Positions 47,763-56,343 of a DNA stretch of 64,000 nucleotides are shown here, piece by piece. The translations under genes and the position numbers were made by a program. Where the stretch lies: contig JAYUJY010000148.1 of the NCBI GenBank assembly GCA_043764895.1, forward strand, positions 5,262-69,261. The letters are read 5' to 3'. How positions within the stretch are numbered: the first letter of the stretch is position 1; each line of letters starts with the position of its first letter. Origin of the DNA: JAAFJU01 sp043764895 (GTDB lineage: Bacteria > Cyanobacteriota > Cyanobacteriia > Leptolyngbyales > Leptolyngbyaceae). Under the pieces are notes generated by a model. That model did not search any database. It was given only the letters and a program-made list of their open reading frames with translations, and was not told where the DNA came from.

Positions 47763-48764
47763 TTAAAGAGAATTAGGGTCGATGCCCAGCGATCGTAGAT
47801 GGTCAGCTAGCTTTTCAGCTCTCGATCGTTCTTCGTCAGCCCGAACTTGAGCCTCGTTCCCCAATGCAACAGCGATGTCTGTCTGTAACCTAGCGTGCTC
47901 TGTTTGTAACCTAGCGTGCTCTGTTTGTAATTTAGCTTGCTCTGCTTGTAATTTAGCTTGCTCTGCTTGTAATTTAGCGTGCTCTGTTTGTAATTTAGCT
48001 TGCTCTGTTTGTAATTTAGCGTGCTCTGCCAGTGATCTAGCTTGCTCTGCGTCCTCTCTTGGCGTTGGGACCATCTTGCCTTGAGGATCGAAATAGCGAA
48101 GTTTACGATCGTGAATGCCTAAGAACAGCTCCATTTCTTCGCTCCACAGATGACCTTGAGCATTGGGAAGAATCGGCTCGTAGTCCCCATTGACGAGTCG
48201 AAAGCCCACAAACTCCAAGGTATTGGGGCCAAACCAAAAGTACTCTGGCGTCTTAAAACGATGGGCGTAAAGTTTTTTCTTGGTGGTCCGATCGACGCTT
48301 GCGGTACTTTCGGAGAGCAGCTCAATAATGACATTTGGAAACTGACCTGATTCTTCCCAAATCACCCAAGAAAGCCGATCGCGTCGTTCAGCGCCTTTAA
48401 TGAAGAAGAAATCTGGACCTCTAAAATCGCGGGTCTTAATCTGCTGCGGGCTGTAATAAATAGTTAGATTTGCGGCAATGAAAAAATCATCCCGATTCTC
48501 CCAGAAAAACTCTAGGCAGCTCATCAAAAGTGCAAGCTGGGAATAGTGTAACGAACTTTCCATCTCAGGCTCATCGCTATACAAATAGTTCGCGTCCGGC
48601 ATCAACGCTTTGAATTCATCAAACGTGAGCGTGTCAAGCAGCTTGATATCCGGCATCAACGCTTCAAACTCCGCAGGGGACATCTGGCGGGGGCTTGAGT
48701 TTGGCGGGACGGGGAGAACAGCAGAATACAGTTGTTTTTGGGGAGCTGACTGTGCAAGGACCAT
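47763..48764 (-). CDS. Uma2-family (DUF820) endonuclease-like protein with coiled-coil repeat tail
   Basis: 333 residues. PD-(D/E)XK Uma2 domain about 60-225: YYSPQQIKTRDFRGPDFFFI (catalytic D), WEESGQFPNVIIELLSESTA (E-L), DRTTKKKLYAHRF and EYFWFGPNTLEFVGFRL. From about 235 to 300 it has repeating seven-residue units of type KLQTEQA / KLQAEQA / RLQTEHA, an alpha-helical coiled coil, then AVALGNEAQVRADEERSRAE. Highly paralogous cyanobacterial family; function unproven, perhaps mobile-element-derived nuclease. Confidence 0.87.
   Translation of the reverse strand: MVLAQSAPQKQLYSAVLPVPPNSSPRQMSPAEFEALMPDIKLLDTLTFDEFKALMPDANYLYSDEPEMESSLHYSQLALLMSCLEFFWENRDDFFIAANLTIYYSPQQIKTRDFRGPDFFFIKGAERRDRLSWVIWEESGQFPNVIIELLSESTASVDRTTKKKLYAHRFKTPEYFWFGPNTLEFVGFRLVNGDYEPILPNAQGHLWSEEMELFLGIHDRKLRYFDPQGKMVPTPREDAEQARSLAEHAKLQTEQAKLQTEHAKLQAEQAKLQAEQAKLQTEHARLQTEHARLQTDIAVALGNEAQVRADEERSRAEKLADHLRSLGIDPNSL
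47878..48050. repeat. 21-bp coding minisatellite in the Uma2 gene
   Basis: About eight head-to-tail 21-base units (on the plus strand, TGTAATTTAGCTTGCTCTGT-like) encode seven-residue units KLQxExA on the minus strand. The multiple-of-three period keeps frame, so copy number can vary without breaking the gene. Confidence 0.92.
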
Positions 48765-48829
48765 AGAGCTTACCTCCTGCGGATTTTACTAGTCTGCGGC
48801 TTGAATAACCCAGCTATTCAACGTCTCCT

Positions 48830-48920
48830 CGTTAGGTTTGGGACACGGCAAGCCATGCCCCTACAGATCTATCTTTGCAGAGAATGTAGGGGTTTGGCTC
48901 GCCGAACCCTAAACCCAACG
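48830..48920. repeat. Interspersed inverted repeat, copy 3 of 3
   Basis: Left arm GTTAGGTTTGGGACACGGCA / AGCCATGCCCCTAC, right arm GTAGGGGTTTGGCTCGCC / CCTAAACCCAAC, with GATCTATCTTTGCAG between. Most diverged of the three copies. It lies between the Uma2 gene and the cysW end. Confidence 0.83.
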
Positions 48921-49033
48921 AAGAAGCGAGCCATACGGCCATCATTTTGATTGTTTGCCATACTGGGCTTATTTACGCCATGTAGTACTAGTCTAACATT
49001 TGCTCTTTCAAGTCTGAATCCGTAATGAATTTA

Positions 49034-49861
49034 TTACTCCTCAGATTTTATTTGAGTTTTGCGCTCCAACACTTCCTTCAGCACTAACGTCACCACCGCT
49101 AAAAACGCGAGCAACACTGAGGCTGAATATGCGGCCTCAGTTTGGTATTGCTTATACGCTTCTTCCACAAACAGCGGCAAACTTTGCGTTTCATTTGCGA
49201 TATTGCCCGACACCACCGACACGGCTCCGAATTCGCCCATCACCCGTGCATTGGTCAGCACCACGCCATAAAGCAACGCCCAGCGAATATTAGGGAGGGT
49301 GATGTTCCAGAAGGTCTGCCATTCCGTTGCACCCAGGGTTTTAGCGGCTTCTTCTTGGTCTCGTCCCGCTTCTTCTAATACCGGAATAATCTCCCGCGCC
49401 ACAAAAGGCATACTCACAAAAGCCGTTGCCAAAACCATTCCCGGAAAGGCAAAAATCACCTTAATATTGTTTTGCTCAAAAAAGTCCCCAAACCAACCAT
49501 TTCGACCATACACCAGCACCAACATCAGTCCTGCAACGACGGGTGAAATCGAAAATGGCAAATCAATCACGCTTAACAAAAACGATCGACCCCAAAAATT
49601 CCGTCGGGTAATGGCCCAAGCCGCACAGAGTCCAAAAAGAGTATTCACCGGAACGGCAATAATAGCCAACAGAACGGTCAACCGCACCGCACTCAAGAAT
49701 TCAGGATCGACTAGGTTACTGAAGAATGGCGCAACTCCATTTTTGAAGGCTTGATAGAAAACGTTGAGCGCTGGAATGTAAATGATGACGGCTAAAAATA
49801 CAATCGCAATCCCAATCAGCGCTTTTTGTCCTGACGTGAGCTTTTGTGTTGCCTTAGTCAT
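49034..49861 (-). CDS. cysW: Sulfate ABC transporter permease CysW
   Basis: 275 residues, six membrane helices, with the inner-membrane permease EAA loop EEAAKTLGATEWQTFWNITL-type (here AAKTLGATEWQTFWNITLPN). Subunit of the sulfate/thiosulfate importer. Opens 8 bases inside the end of cysT. Last gene of the sbpA-cysT-cysW operon; no ATPase gene (cysA) follows. Confidence 0.93.
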   Translation of the reverse strand: MTKATQKLTSGQKALIGIAIVFLAVIIYIPALNVFYQAFKNGVAPFFSNLVDPEFLSAVRLTVLLAIIAVPVNTLFGLCAAWAITRRNFWGRSFLLSVIDLPFSISPVVAGLMLVLVYGRNGWFGDFFEQNNIKVIFAFPGMVLATAFVSMPFVAREIIPVLEEAGRDQEEAAKTLGATEWQTFWNITLPNIRWALLYGVVLTNARVMGEFGAVSVVSGNIANETQSLPLFVEEAYKQYQTEAAYSASVLLAFLAVVTLVLKEVLERKTQIKSEE

Positions 49862-50714
49862 ACCGTTTGCCCCACGCTTGAAGAAGATTGATTAAAAACA
49901 GTAATGCAAGTGAGATGACTAGAAGCGTCGTTCCAATGACCGTCGCACCTACGACATCGTACGCTTCAAGCCGTTGAAAAATTAACACAGGTGCGATCAA
50001 ATCCTTGAATGGTGTATTTGAAGCAATAATCACAGTCGAACCATACTCACCCACCGCACGCGAAAACCCGAGTGCGACTCCAGTGGCGATCGCAGGGAAC
50101 AACGGCGGCAACACCACATGTCGAAAGGTTTCCCATTCGGACGCACCCAAACACCAAGCCGCTTCCTCAATGTCACGATCGAGTTCTTCGAGAACAGGCT
50201 GCACCGTTCGCACCACAAACGGCAGCGAAATAAACACCATCGCCACCCCCACGCCTAGACGCGTAAACGAAACCCGAATCCCAAAGGGTGCCAGTAGACT
50301 GCCAATCCAACCGTTATCACTATAGACAGTGGCCAGCGTCAGCCCCGCAACAGCCGTCGGTAGCGCAAACGGTAAATCAACCGAAGCGTCAATGATTTTT
50401 TTAAATGGGAAGTCATAGCGAACGAGTATCCAAGCAATCAATGTACCGAATACGCCATCGATCACAGCAGCGATCAGTGCCGTGGTAAACGTAACATCAT
50501 AGGTAGACAACGCGACTGGACTCAGCGCGATTCGGAAGAATTCGGCTGGCTGCGTCCTTGAGGCCGTTAACAGCATGGCACTGATGGGCAGCAGGAGCAT
50601 GAGACTGAGGTATCCCAGAGTAATGCGCCATGCCCAAGAAAGTTTCGTCAAGTCAGAGAGCGTTTGGCCGATCCAAGCGAGTCCAGATTTACGAAGAAAC
50701 ACAGAAGGGGTCAT
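49854..50714 (-). CDS. cysT: Sulfate ABC transporter permease CysT (CysU)
   Basis: 286 residues with six membrane helices and the EAA loop EEAAWCLGASEWETFRHVVL. The ATG at 50714 lies 1 base after the sbpA stop and gives the normal N-terminus (MTPSVFLRKSG); longer in-frame starts would run into sbpA. Forms the membrane channel with CysW. Confidence 0.93.
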   Translation of the reverse strand: MTPSVFLRKSGLAWIGQTLSDLTKLSWAWRITLGYLSLMLLLPISAMLLTASRTQPAEFFRIALSPVALSTYDVTFTTALIAAVIDGVFGTLIAWILVRYDFPFKKIIDASVDLPFALPTAVAGLTLATVYSDNGWIGSLLAPFGIRVSFTRLGVGVAMVFISLPFVVRTVQPVLEELDRDIEEAAWCLGASEWETFRHVVLPPLFPAIATGVALGFSRAVGEYGSTVIIASNTPFKDLIAPVLIFQRLEAYDVVGATVIGTTLLVISLALLFLINLLQAWGKRYD

Positions 50715-50715
50715 A

Positions 50716-51771
50716 TTATTTTCTCTGAGCTTGGATTTGATCAAACATTGCGCCATCCGCAAAGAACTTTTTCTGGACGGCTGACCAACTATCGAAATTT
50801 TTGATGGTCGCAAGATTGGGGATTGCTGGGAAACGGGCTAGATTCTCTGGGGTATTAGCGACTCCTGGCTCGATCGGTCGGAACCCAGCTTTAGCAAACT
50901 CGACCTGTGCCTCAGCCGAAAATAAGTACTTCACAAAAGCTTCAACGACTTCGCGGTTGCCATGTTTATCGACATTGCGATCGACGATGGCGATCGGGTT
51001 ATCAATGGAGAGGTTGTTCGGCGGCAAAATATAGGGCGCTTTAAAACCCTTACTTTCAATAAAGAGCACCTCGTTTTCGTAGTTTACGAGGGCGTCTCCC
51101 TGGGCCTGTTTAAAGAAGACATCCAGCGCTTCGCGAGCATCTCGGGTGAGGATTGGCGCGTTTTGGTAGGCCGATGTCATGAGTTCCTGCGCCTGTACTT
51201 CATTTGCGCCGGACTGAATCAAGTCGTTCCAGAGGGCAAGGTAGTTCCATCGGGCAACACCGGAGGTTTTGGGGTCGGCGGTAATCCAAGAAACACCGGG
51301 TTTTGCAAGGTCGGCAAACCGAGTAATATTTTTAGGATTTCCGATTCGGGTGACGATCGCGGCCACTGATTTTGAGACGATCGAGCCATTGGGGGCTTCC
51401 TTTTCCCAACCGGGCTGGATTAACCCGGCCTTTTCAATTTTCTGAACGTCGAGTCCCAAGGCGAGATGAACGATATCAGCATCCAAGCCATCAATCACCG
51501 CGCGAGTTTGTGCGCCAGAACCGCCGTAGCTTTGCTTGAAGGTTATCGTTTGTCCTTTCTCGCGCTGCCAGTATGCAACAAATTTTGGAATGACGGTTTT
51601 ATGGACTGCTTTGGTTACAGCGAAGGAGACTAGGGTGATTTGAACGTTGCGCGAGTCAGAGTGCCCATCAAAGTTTAGACTACATCCGACGATCGCCGTT
51701 ACCATGACGATCGCGAGACTGATGACTCCTATGCTTTGCCGAACTATGCTTTGCCGAATGCTTCGCCTCAT
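50716..51771 (-). CDS. sbpA: Sulfate-binding lipoprotein SbpA
   Basis: 351 residues. Signal peptide with lipobox-like VTAIVGC (cysteine near residue 30), so an LspA-processed lipoprotein. Sulfate-binding signature pieces: SFAVTKAVHKTVIPKF, KQSYGGSGAQTRAVIDGLDA, DIVHLALG, WITADPKTSGVARWNYLALW and VNYENEVLF. First gene of the operon; its promoter should lie in 51772-51920. Confidence 0.95.
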   Translation of the reverse strand: MRRSIRQSIVRQSIGVISLAIVMVTAIVGCSLNFDGHSDSRNVQITLVSFAVTKAVHKTVIPKFVAYWQREKGQTITFKQSYGGSGAQTRAVIDGLDADIVHLALGLDVQKIEKAGLIQPGWEKEAPNGSIVSKSVAAIVTRIGNPKNITRFADLAKPGVSWITADPKTSGVARWNYLALWNDLIQSGANEVQAQELMTSAYQNAPILTRDAREALDVFFKQAQGDALVNYENEVLFIESKGFKAPYILPPNNLSIDNPIAIVDRNVDKHGNREVVEAFVKYLFSAEAQVEFAKAGFRPIEPGVANTPENLARFPAIPNLATIKNFDSWSAVQKKFFADGAMFDQIQAQRK

Positions 51772-51920
51772 TTACGGGTTCCTATAGCTAGAATCTACGG
51801 CGGTTCGATCGGGATTCCGGTCTTTCGCTTGGTGCCTGATGGTAGAGCAGGGAGTGCCCTTGAGTCAAGCCGCTAAGAACTAGAATCCCGACTAATTTAC
51901 CGGAGATTAGCCCCTAACTT

Positions 51921-52745
51921 CTAACGAGATTCCGCCCGTGCTTCCCGAAGTCGGGTTTCCAGGGTCTGACGACGGCCTGCGAGCGGGGCTGCGAATCGAG
52001 TCATGCTTTCCACCATCCAGGGCATGAGGCGGTTTCCCCATACAGCAAGATGACTCTGCCATCCGACTAAGATTTCAGACGAGTCCTTTTCGAGACCCAA
52101 AACTAGGGTCTGGGCTACTTTTTCCGGGGTGGTCGGCATGACCCATTTAAAGAGTTGAAATTTCTGCACCATATCGGTGTCCGTCAAGGATGGCAGCAGA
52201 GCCACCACGCGGATATTATGCTCGGCTAGTTCACCGCGAAGGGCTTGAGTGAATCCCAAAATGGCAAATTTGGTGGCGGAATAGGTCGCCATAGTGGGGG
52301 CGGCGATTTTGCCCATCAGACTGGAAACATTGACGATCGTGCCATAGCGTTGAGCGGCCATTCGACGGGCAATCAACCGCGTAATGGTGTACATTCCCAT
52401 GAGATTGAGGGCGATCTCTTCTTGGACTTGGGGCAGTTGGGATTGCAGGAAAGGCGCTTGGTGGGCGACTCCGGCACAGTTAATCAGAATGTGGATGGGA
52501 CCGTGATCGCGCCAAGCTTTCGCAACATTAATGTTGACCTCAATAGGCTGGGTCAGATCCATGGCTAAGGGAATCGCCTCAATGCCAATCTTTTCAATTT
52601 CTGCCGTTACGTCTAGTAATCGCTGATGCGATCGAGCCACCAGAATAATCCGTTGCGCGCCCTGTTGAGCCAGTTCGAGGGCGATCGATCGCCCAATGCC
52701 CCGAGATGCACCCGTGACGAGAATCGTTTTTCCTTGAATATTCAT
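51921..52745 (-). CDS. Short-chain dehydrogenase/reductase
   Basis: 274 residues. Classical SDR: glycine motif TGASRGIGRSIALEL, NCAG in LINCAGVAHQAPFL, and catalytic S-Y-K with SSLMGKIAAPTMATYSATKF. The C-terminus is positively charged. NAD(P)-dependent oxidoreductase of unknown substrate; the general shape resembles DltE-like or keto-reductase SDRs. Monocistronic with a GGAGG-type ribosome-binding site (TTGGAGGCTTTCT before the ATG). Confidence 0.9.
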   Translation of the reverse strand: MNIQGKTILVTGASRGIGRSIALELAQQGAQRIILVARSHQRLLDVTAEIEKIGIEAIPLAMDLTQPIEVNINVAKAWRDHGPIHILINCAGVAHQAPFLQSQLPQVQEEIALNLMGMYTITRLIARRMAAQRYGTIVNVSSLMGKIAAPTMATYSATKFAILGFTQALRGELAEHNIRVVALLPSLTDTDMVQKFQLFKWVMPTTPEKVAQTLVLGLEKDSSEILVGWQSHLAVWGNRLMPWMVESMTRFAAPLAGRRQTLETRLREARAESR

Positions 52746-53134
52746 AGAAAGCCTCCAAATAATGAGGTTTTATCGTGCTGTCAGCGTTTGCTGATCGAAT
52801 AGAGAATGTGAAGAACGAAGGGACTTCAACTTTGACCTGCACACCCTAACAAAGCCATCCAGTAAGCGCAACATTTATTAACGGAAAGCTGAGATTGTAA
52901 CGATCGGATACACAATATTCAGAAACGAGGGGGTGCTGAACTGGACCTCCTGAGTCAGACGTTGCCGTTACGGTCACAGGATCCCCGAACGTTTCTACCT
53001 TCGATCGGTGCCTTGCCTCAAACATGAGAAAGAGGATGCCCGTGCATGTTCTCTGAGTGAGGCTAACTCTCACCAAAACCCCATTAAACCAAAGCCGATC
53101 GCATCCTCTTAAACAAATTTAAATAACGCCCATC
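52746..53134. other. Intergenic region between SDR and CDF genes, no gene supported
   Basis: 389 bases. A 76-codon minus-strand frame (52846-53076) exists but has no family features, no ribosome-binding site and atypical composition, so I do not call it. The stretch upstream of the SDR start may hold its promoter and a structured leader. I recognise no RNA family. Confidence 0.3.
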
Positions 53135-54025
53135 CTAATAACTTAACTGCTCCGATCGGTAACTCGGAGGCTCCACATGAATCATAATTCTGACAGGTTG
53201 AAATCGTGATTCTAGTTCAACTTCGATCGCCTCAGTAACCGCGTGCGCCGACGCCACATCAGCCGGACCAACCACCAAATGCATCTCAATAAAACACTGT
53301 CGTCCCACCACGCCCCGTGACGCAATATTGTGAACATTCAACACCCCCGGAACCGATCGCACAATCTCCGCAATATGGTCTGGATCGATTGCAGATTCAT
53401 CCACCAACCACGGCAAATTTTCCCTTAACACCGTCCATCCACTGGACAACACCATCACCGCCACCGGAAACGCCAACAGAATATCCAACCACTGCCACTG
53501 AAATAACCAAACCCCCACCAACCCCACCAGCACCGTAATCGTCACCCACACATCGCTCATCGTATGGTGTGCATCCGCTACCAACAGCGCACTATTCAGC
53601 CGCTTCCCTTCCTTGCGCTCATAAACCGCCACGAATAGATTGATGCCAAGAACCCCAATGAGTATCCATAACTCAACGCCTGAAATCTTCGTGATTCCAC
53701 CCGGATGCAACATCCGATCGATCGCCCCCTTCAAAATTTCAAAACACGCAATACTCAAAAAACCCGCAACCCCCAGCGCCCCCACTGCCTCAAACTTCTG
53801 GTGGCCGTAGGGATGATCGCGATCAGGAACCGGAGACGCCGCCCGATTCGCCCACAGCCCCAACACATTATTCGCACTATCCGTCAGGCTATGCAGCGCA
53901 TCCGCCACCAAACTCAGCGATCCCGTCGCCCAGCCCAAAAAAACCTTAATCATCATCACCAGCAGATTCAGCAGCAACGTCTGAACCAACACCTTCTGAA
54001 CCTGCGATCGATTATCTCGAACCAT
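53135..54025 (-). CDS. Cation diffusion facilitator (CDF) transporter
   Basis: 296 residues. Metal-binding helices: LVADALHSLTDSANNVLGLW in TM2 (HxxxD-type site) and LLVADAHHTMSDVWVTITVL in TM5. Six membrane helices and a C-terminal cytoplasmic ferredoxin-like domain (HNIASRGVVGRQCFIEMHLV). Exports divalent cations (Zn, Fe, Mn or Co; not decided by sequence). The start lies within a 37-bp repeat shared with the end of the upstream DUF456 gene. Confidence 0.92.
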   Translation of the reverse strand: MVRDNRSQVQKVLVQTLLLNLLVMMIKVFLGWATGSLSLVADALHSLTDSANNVLGLWANRAASPVPDRDHPYGHQKFEAVGALGVAGFLSIACFEILKGAIDRMLHPGGITKISGVELWILIGVLGINLFVAVYERKEGKRLNSALLVADAHHTMSDVWVTITVLVGLVGVWLFQWQWLDILLAFPVAVMVLSSGWTVLRENLPWLVDESAIDPDHIAEIVRSVPGVLNVHNIASRGVVGRQCFIEMHLVVGPADVASAHAVTEAIEVELESRFQPVRIMIHVEPPSYRSEQLSY

Positions 54026-54061
54026 GATGACCTATCCCCACACAACGCTTCCCCAAGTAGA
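54025..54061. repeat. 37-bp direct repeat, left copy
   Basis: Identical to 54736-54772. Begins TGATGACCTATCCCCACACA and ends CAAGTAGA. It contains the CDF start codon region and, in the other orientation, the last codons of a DUF456 gene end (ending GTGTGGGGATAG). The two copies bracket the parDE module. Confidence 0.95.
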
Positions 54062-54071
54062 GCATCGATTA

Positions 54072-54389
54072 CTACAACTCGTCTACGATCGCTGAAATAT
54101 CCCGTCGCCCATCAATTACTCGCACGATTGTCACGACCGAATCATCGAATCGATAAAGAATTAAATACCCCTTAAATCCCTTCACAAACCAACGACGTAA
54201 ATCCGTCAGATCCTGTTCGCCACTATCATATAAGCGTCCCACTTCAGGCATTCGCCCCAAATCCGCAAACGTCCCTCGAACCGCATCAAAGAACATCATT
54301 GCTCGATGGCGATCGGTTTTAGCCATGTAACGATATAGCTTATTAATGTCCTTTTCGACCTGTGGCAGAACACAAATGCTATGACTCAT
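54072..54389 (-). CDS. ParE/RelE-type toxin
   Basis: 105 residues: ICVLPQVEKDINKLYRYMAK, MPEVGRLYDSGEQDLTDLRR, FVKGFKGYLILYRFDDSVVT and IVRVIDGRRDISAI, the ParE fold. The ATG at 54389 overlaps the antitoxin stop in an ATGA. Part of a module that appears to have inserted between the CDF and DUF456 genes. Confidence 0.9.
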   Translation of the reverse strand: MSHSICVLPQVEKDINKLYRYMAKTDRHRAMMFFDAVRGTFADLGRMPEVGRLYDSGEQDLTDLRRWFVKGFKGYLILYRFDDSVVTIVRVIDGRRDISAIVDEL

Positions 54390-54637
54390 GGTTCCATCGT
54401 CGTTTCTTGAAGCCGTTCCCGTTGCTGATCCCACCATTCAGACGTCACCGCGATTGGCTCACCACTATTTAGCCCTTCCCGAATCATCCCATTTAGCGTG
54501 TGCTTTGCCTGCCGCTTCTTCTCAGCCAAAATCAGCGCAATCACAACCTCATCCACAGTCGCATAGCAGCCTCTCGCAAGTTGTTCATCAATATAATCTT
54601 GAGCCGTATCAGGCAGAGCGATCGTGAGCTGAGTCAT
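54386..54637 (-). CDS. ParD-type antitoxin
   Basis: 83 residues. CopG/RHH opening LTIALPDTAQDYIDEQLARG, YATVDEVVIALILAEKKRQA, then an acidic tail with SGEPIAVTSEWWDQQRERLQ. Partner of the overlapping ParE toxin. Confidence 0.88.
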   Translation of the reverse strand: MTQLTIALPDTAQDYIDEQLARGCYATVDEVVIALILAEKKRQAKHTLNGMIREGLNSGEPIAVTSEWWDQQRERLQETTMEP

Positions 54638-54735
54638 GATGGGTTAAGCATTCGCATCTAGAACCACTCTTAGTATATATCAGACGTCCTAGCCCGATCG
54701 CTGATGTTAAAAACAACGATCGCATCCAACCCTCT

Positions 54736-54772
54736 TGATGACCTATCCCCACACAACGCTTCCCCAAGTAGA
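54736..54772. repeat. 37-bp direct repeat, right copy
   Basis: Perfect copy of 54025-54061, here forming the 3' end (last ~10 codons and stop) of the DUF456 gene. The outer distance of 711 bases defines the inserted module. Confidence 0.95.
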
Positions 54773-55282
54773 CCAGATAAACATCGCCACCGCCACCACC
54801 GCCAATACCCCTTCCACCAAATTCCCAACCACCGAACCTAATCCGATCGCCAACGACACCTTTCCCGCCATCTTCAACCGATCAGACATGGCCAAATCCG
54901 ATCGATACAAAAACTCACCGATAAACCCGCCCAATAGCCCCACCAAAAACAACCCCACGATCGGCCCGCCAATCGGCAACGCCGGAAGCAACCCAAAGAA
55001 CCCCACCGCCATTCCACCCATCATGCCCCACTGACTCCAACTGCTCGCCCCCACCTGTTTCGCCCCCAAATAACCGCCCAGCCACTCCACCGCAGCACTC
55101 AAAATCAACACCCCAACAATCACCGCAAAGAACCCCAACGGCACCGCAAACTTCGTCGCCACACACCACACCACGATCGCCCCCAAAATCAAACTAGGTC
55201 CAGGCAATCCCGGCACCACCGCCCCCACAATCCCCACCAACATCACCACAATCAAGATTCCATACAACACCGTCAACCACAT
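54743..55282 (-). CDS. DUF456 family membrane protein
   Basis: 179 residues, about six glycine-rich membrane helices. DUF456 features: VGIVGAVVPGLPGPSLILGA near the start, VEWLGGYLGAKQVGASSWSQ, GLLPALPIGGPIVGLFLVGL and GGFIGEFLYR. Function unknown. The ATG at 55282 follows GGGAGGACGG; the ATG at 55303 adds only MFREDGF. Its 3' end is duplicated downstream of the parDE insert. Confidence 0.85.
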   Translation of the reverse strand: MWLTVLYGILIVVMLVGIVGAVVPGLPGPSLILGAIVVWCVATKFAVPLGFFAVIVGVLILSAAVEWLGGYLGAKQVGASSWSQWGMMGGMAVGFFGLLPALPIGGPIVGLFLVGLLGGFIGEFLYRSDLAMSDRLKMAGKVSLAIGLGSVVGNLVEGVLAVVAVAMFIWSTWGSVVWG

Positions 55283-55304
55283 AAACCCGTCCTCCCTAAA
55301 CAAT

Positions 55305-55346
55305 AAAAGAAAAAATTCTCAATTCAACATTCTCAATTCTCAATTT
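55305..55346. repeat. Short tandem repeat (ATTCTCA type)
   Basis: Tandem AATTCTCAATTCAACATTCT / CAATTCTCAATTTAA units between the DUF456 start and the M48 stop. Same class of dispersed heptamer-like repeats as at 22295-22320, 45430-45472, 27936-27970 and 58898-58927. Confidence 0.8.
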
Positions 55347-56209
55347 AACCGAGGAGCCGCCTGAGCGCCCGATCGAACCTGTTGGGAAAACCGATCGCGC
55401 CCCGTATCCAAGGTCTTCGGAATCCCATTCGGAAACGTTTGTTTAATCAATCCTTGTAGCGTTTCAGCTCGGTTCCCCGGATCAGGATGACTCCGCAAAA
55501 ACTCCGGTTGACGACCACCACCGCCACTCTTCGCCAAAATCTGCATCACCTCCAAAATCCCCCTCGGGTCATACCCCGCCCCGACCATAAACTTCAATCC
55601 AAAACGATCGCTCTCCGACTCATCCTTCCGGCCATAGCGCAAATTGGCCAACTGGGTCGCCGCCTGAGCGATCGCCGCCACTCCCTGACCACCATCATTC
55701 CCCCCACTTGCCGCCACCCCAATGGCATTTACCAGCGACCCACCCAACTTCTGCTTGGCCAAATGCTCCGCCCCATGTCGCCCAATCACATGGCCAATTT
55801 CATGGCCTAACACCCCCGCCAACTGCGCCTCCGAATTCATCTGACTCAGCAACGCCACTGTAATGAACACCTGCCCTCCCGGCAGCGCAAAGGCATTAAT
55901 CATTTTGGGATCTCTAAGCAAATGAAACTCAAACGGATAGGGAGACTTCGCCGCATCTGAGTTTTTCACCACGCGATCGCCCACCTCCTTCACATACCCC
56001 TGCAAATTCTCATTTTGGTATAGCCCTCCATACTGCGCTGCCACCTGTTGCCGACTTTGCAACCCCAGCATGACTTCCTGGCGCGCTGTGAGTCCCCCCA
56101 CCCGCTGCTTTTCACCCGTTACCGGATTTTCTGTCGAGTTGCCATAATAGCTAAACACTCCTCCCACCAAAAAAATAACCCCCAACAGCAACCGAATCAG
56201 AAGTTCCAT
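55340..56209 (-). CDS. M48-family zinc metalloprotease
   Basis: 289 residues. N-terminal membrane helix about 3-20. Zinc site GHEIGHVIGRHGAEHLAKQK (HExxH) with the downstream glutamate in RYGRKDESESDRFGLKFM (ExxxD). Related to periplasmic M48B proteins such as BepA/LoiP-type chaperone-proteases for outer-membrane quality control. Ends HPDPGNRAETLQ, also family typical. Confidence 0.9.
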   Translation of the reverse strand: MELLIRLLLGVIFLVGGVFSYYGNSTENPVTGEKQRVGGLTARQEVMLGLQSRQQVAAQYGGLYQNENLQGYVKEVGDRVVKNSDAAKSPYPFEFHLLRDPKMINAFALPGGQVFITVALLSQMNSEAQLAGVLGHEIGHVIGRHGAEHLAKQKLGGSLVNAIGVAASGGNDGGQGVAAIAQAATQLANLRYGRKDESESDRFGLKFMVGAGYDPRGILEVMQILAKSGGGGRQPEFLRSHPDPGNRAETLQGLIKQTFPNGIPKTLDTGRDRFSQQVRSGAQAAPRLN

Positions 56210-56343
56210 ACCTCACCCTGGCTCTATCAAAAGCCCAATAAAAAAGCGCTGGCCATAATCTACTGCCAACGCTACCTTAATGAATATTTTCGTGCTCAAT
56301 TTAAATTGAGAGAATTAACAGTTTGTCAAATTTCCCTGAAAAG

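Noticed and set aside
47875..48084. Plus-strand ORF with repeating SVCNLAC units
   Set aside because: It is the antisense reading of the Uma2 coiled-coil minisatellite; the minus-strand gene has a clear family match over its whole length.
52846..53076. 76-codon minus-strand ORF between SDR and CDF genes
   Set aside because: No ribosome-binding site, no recognisable domain, and no plausible partner; kept as unannotated intergenic sequence.
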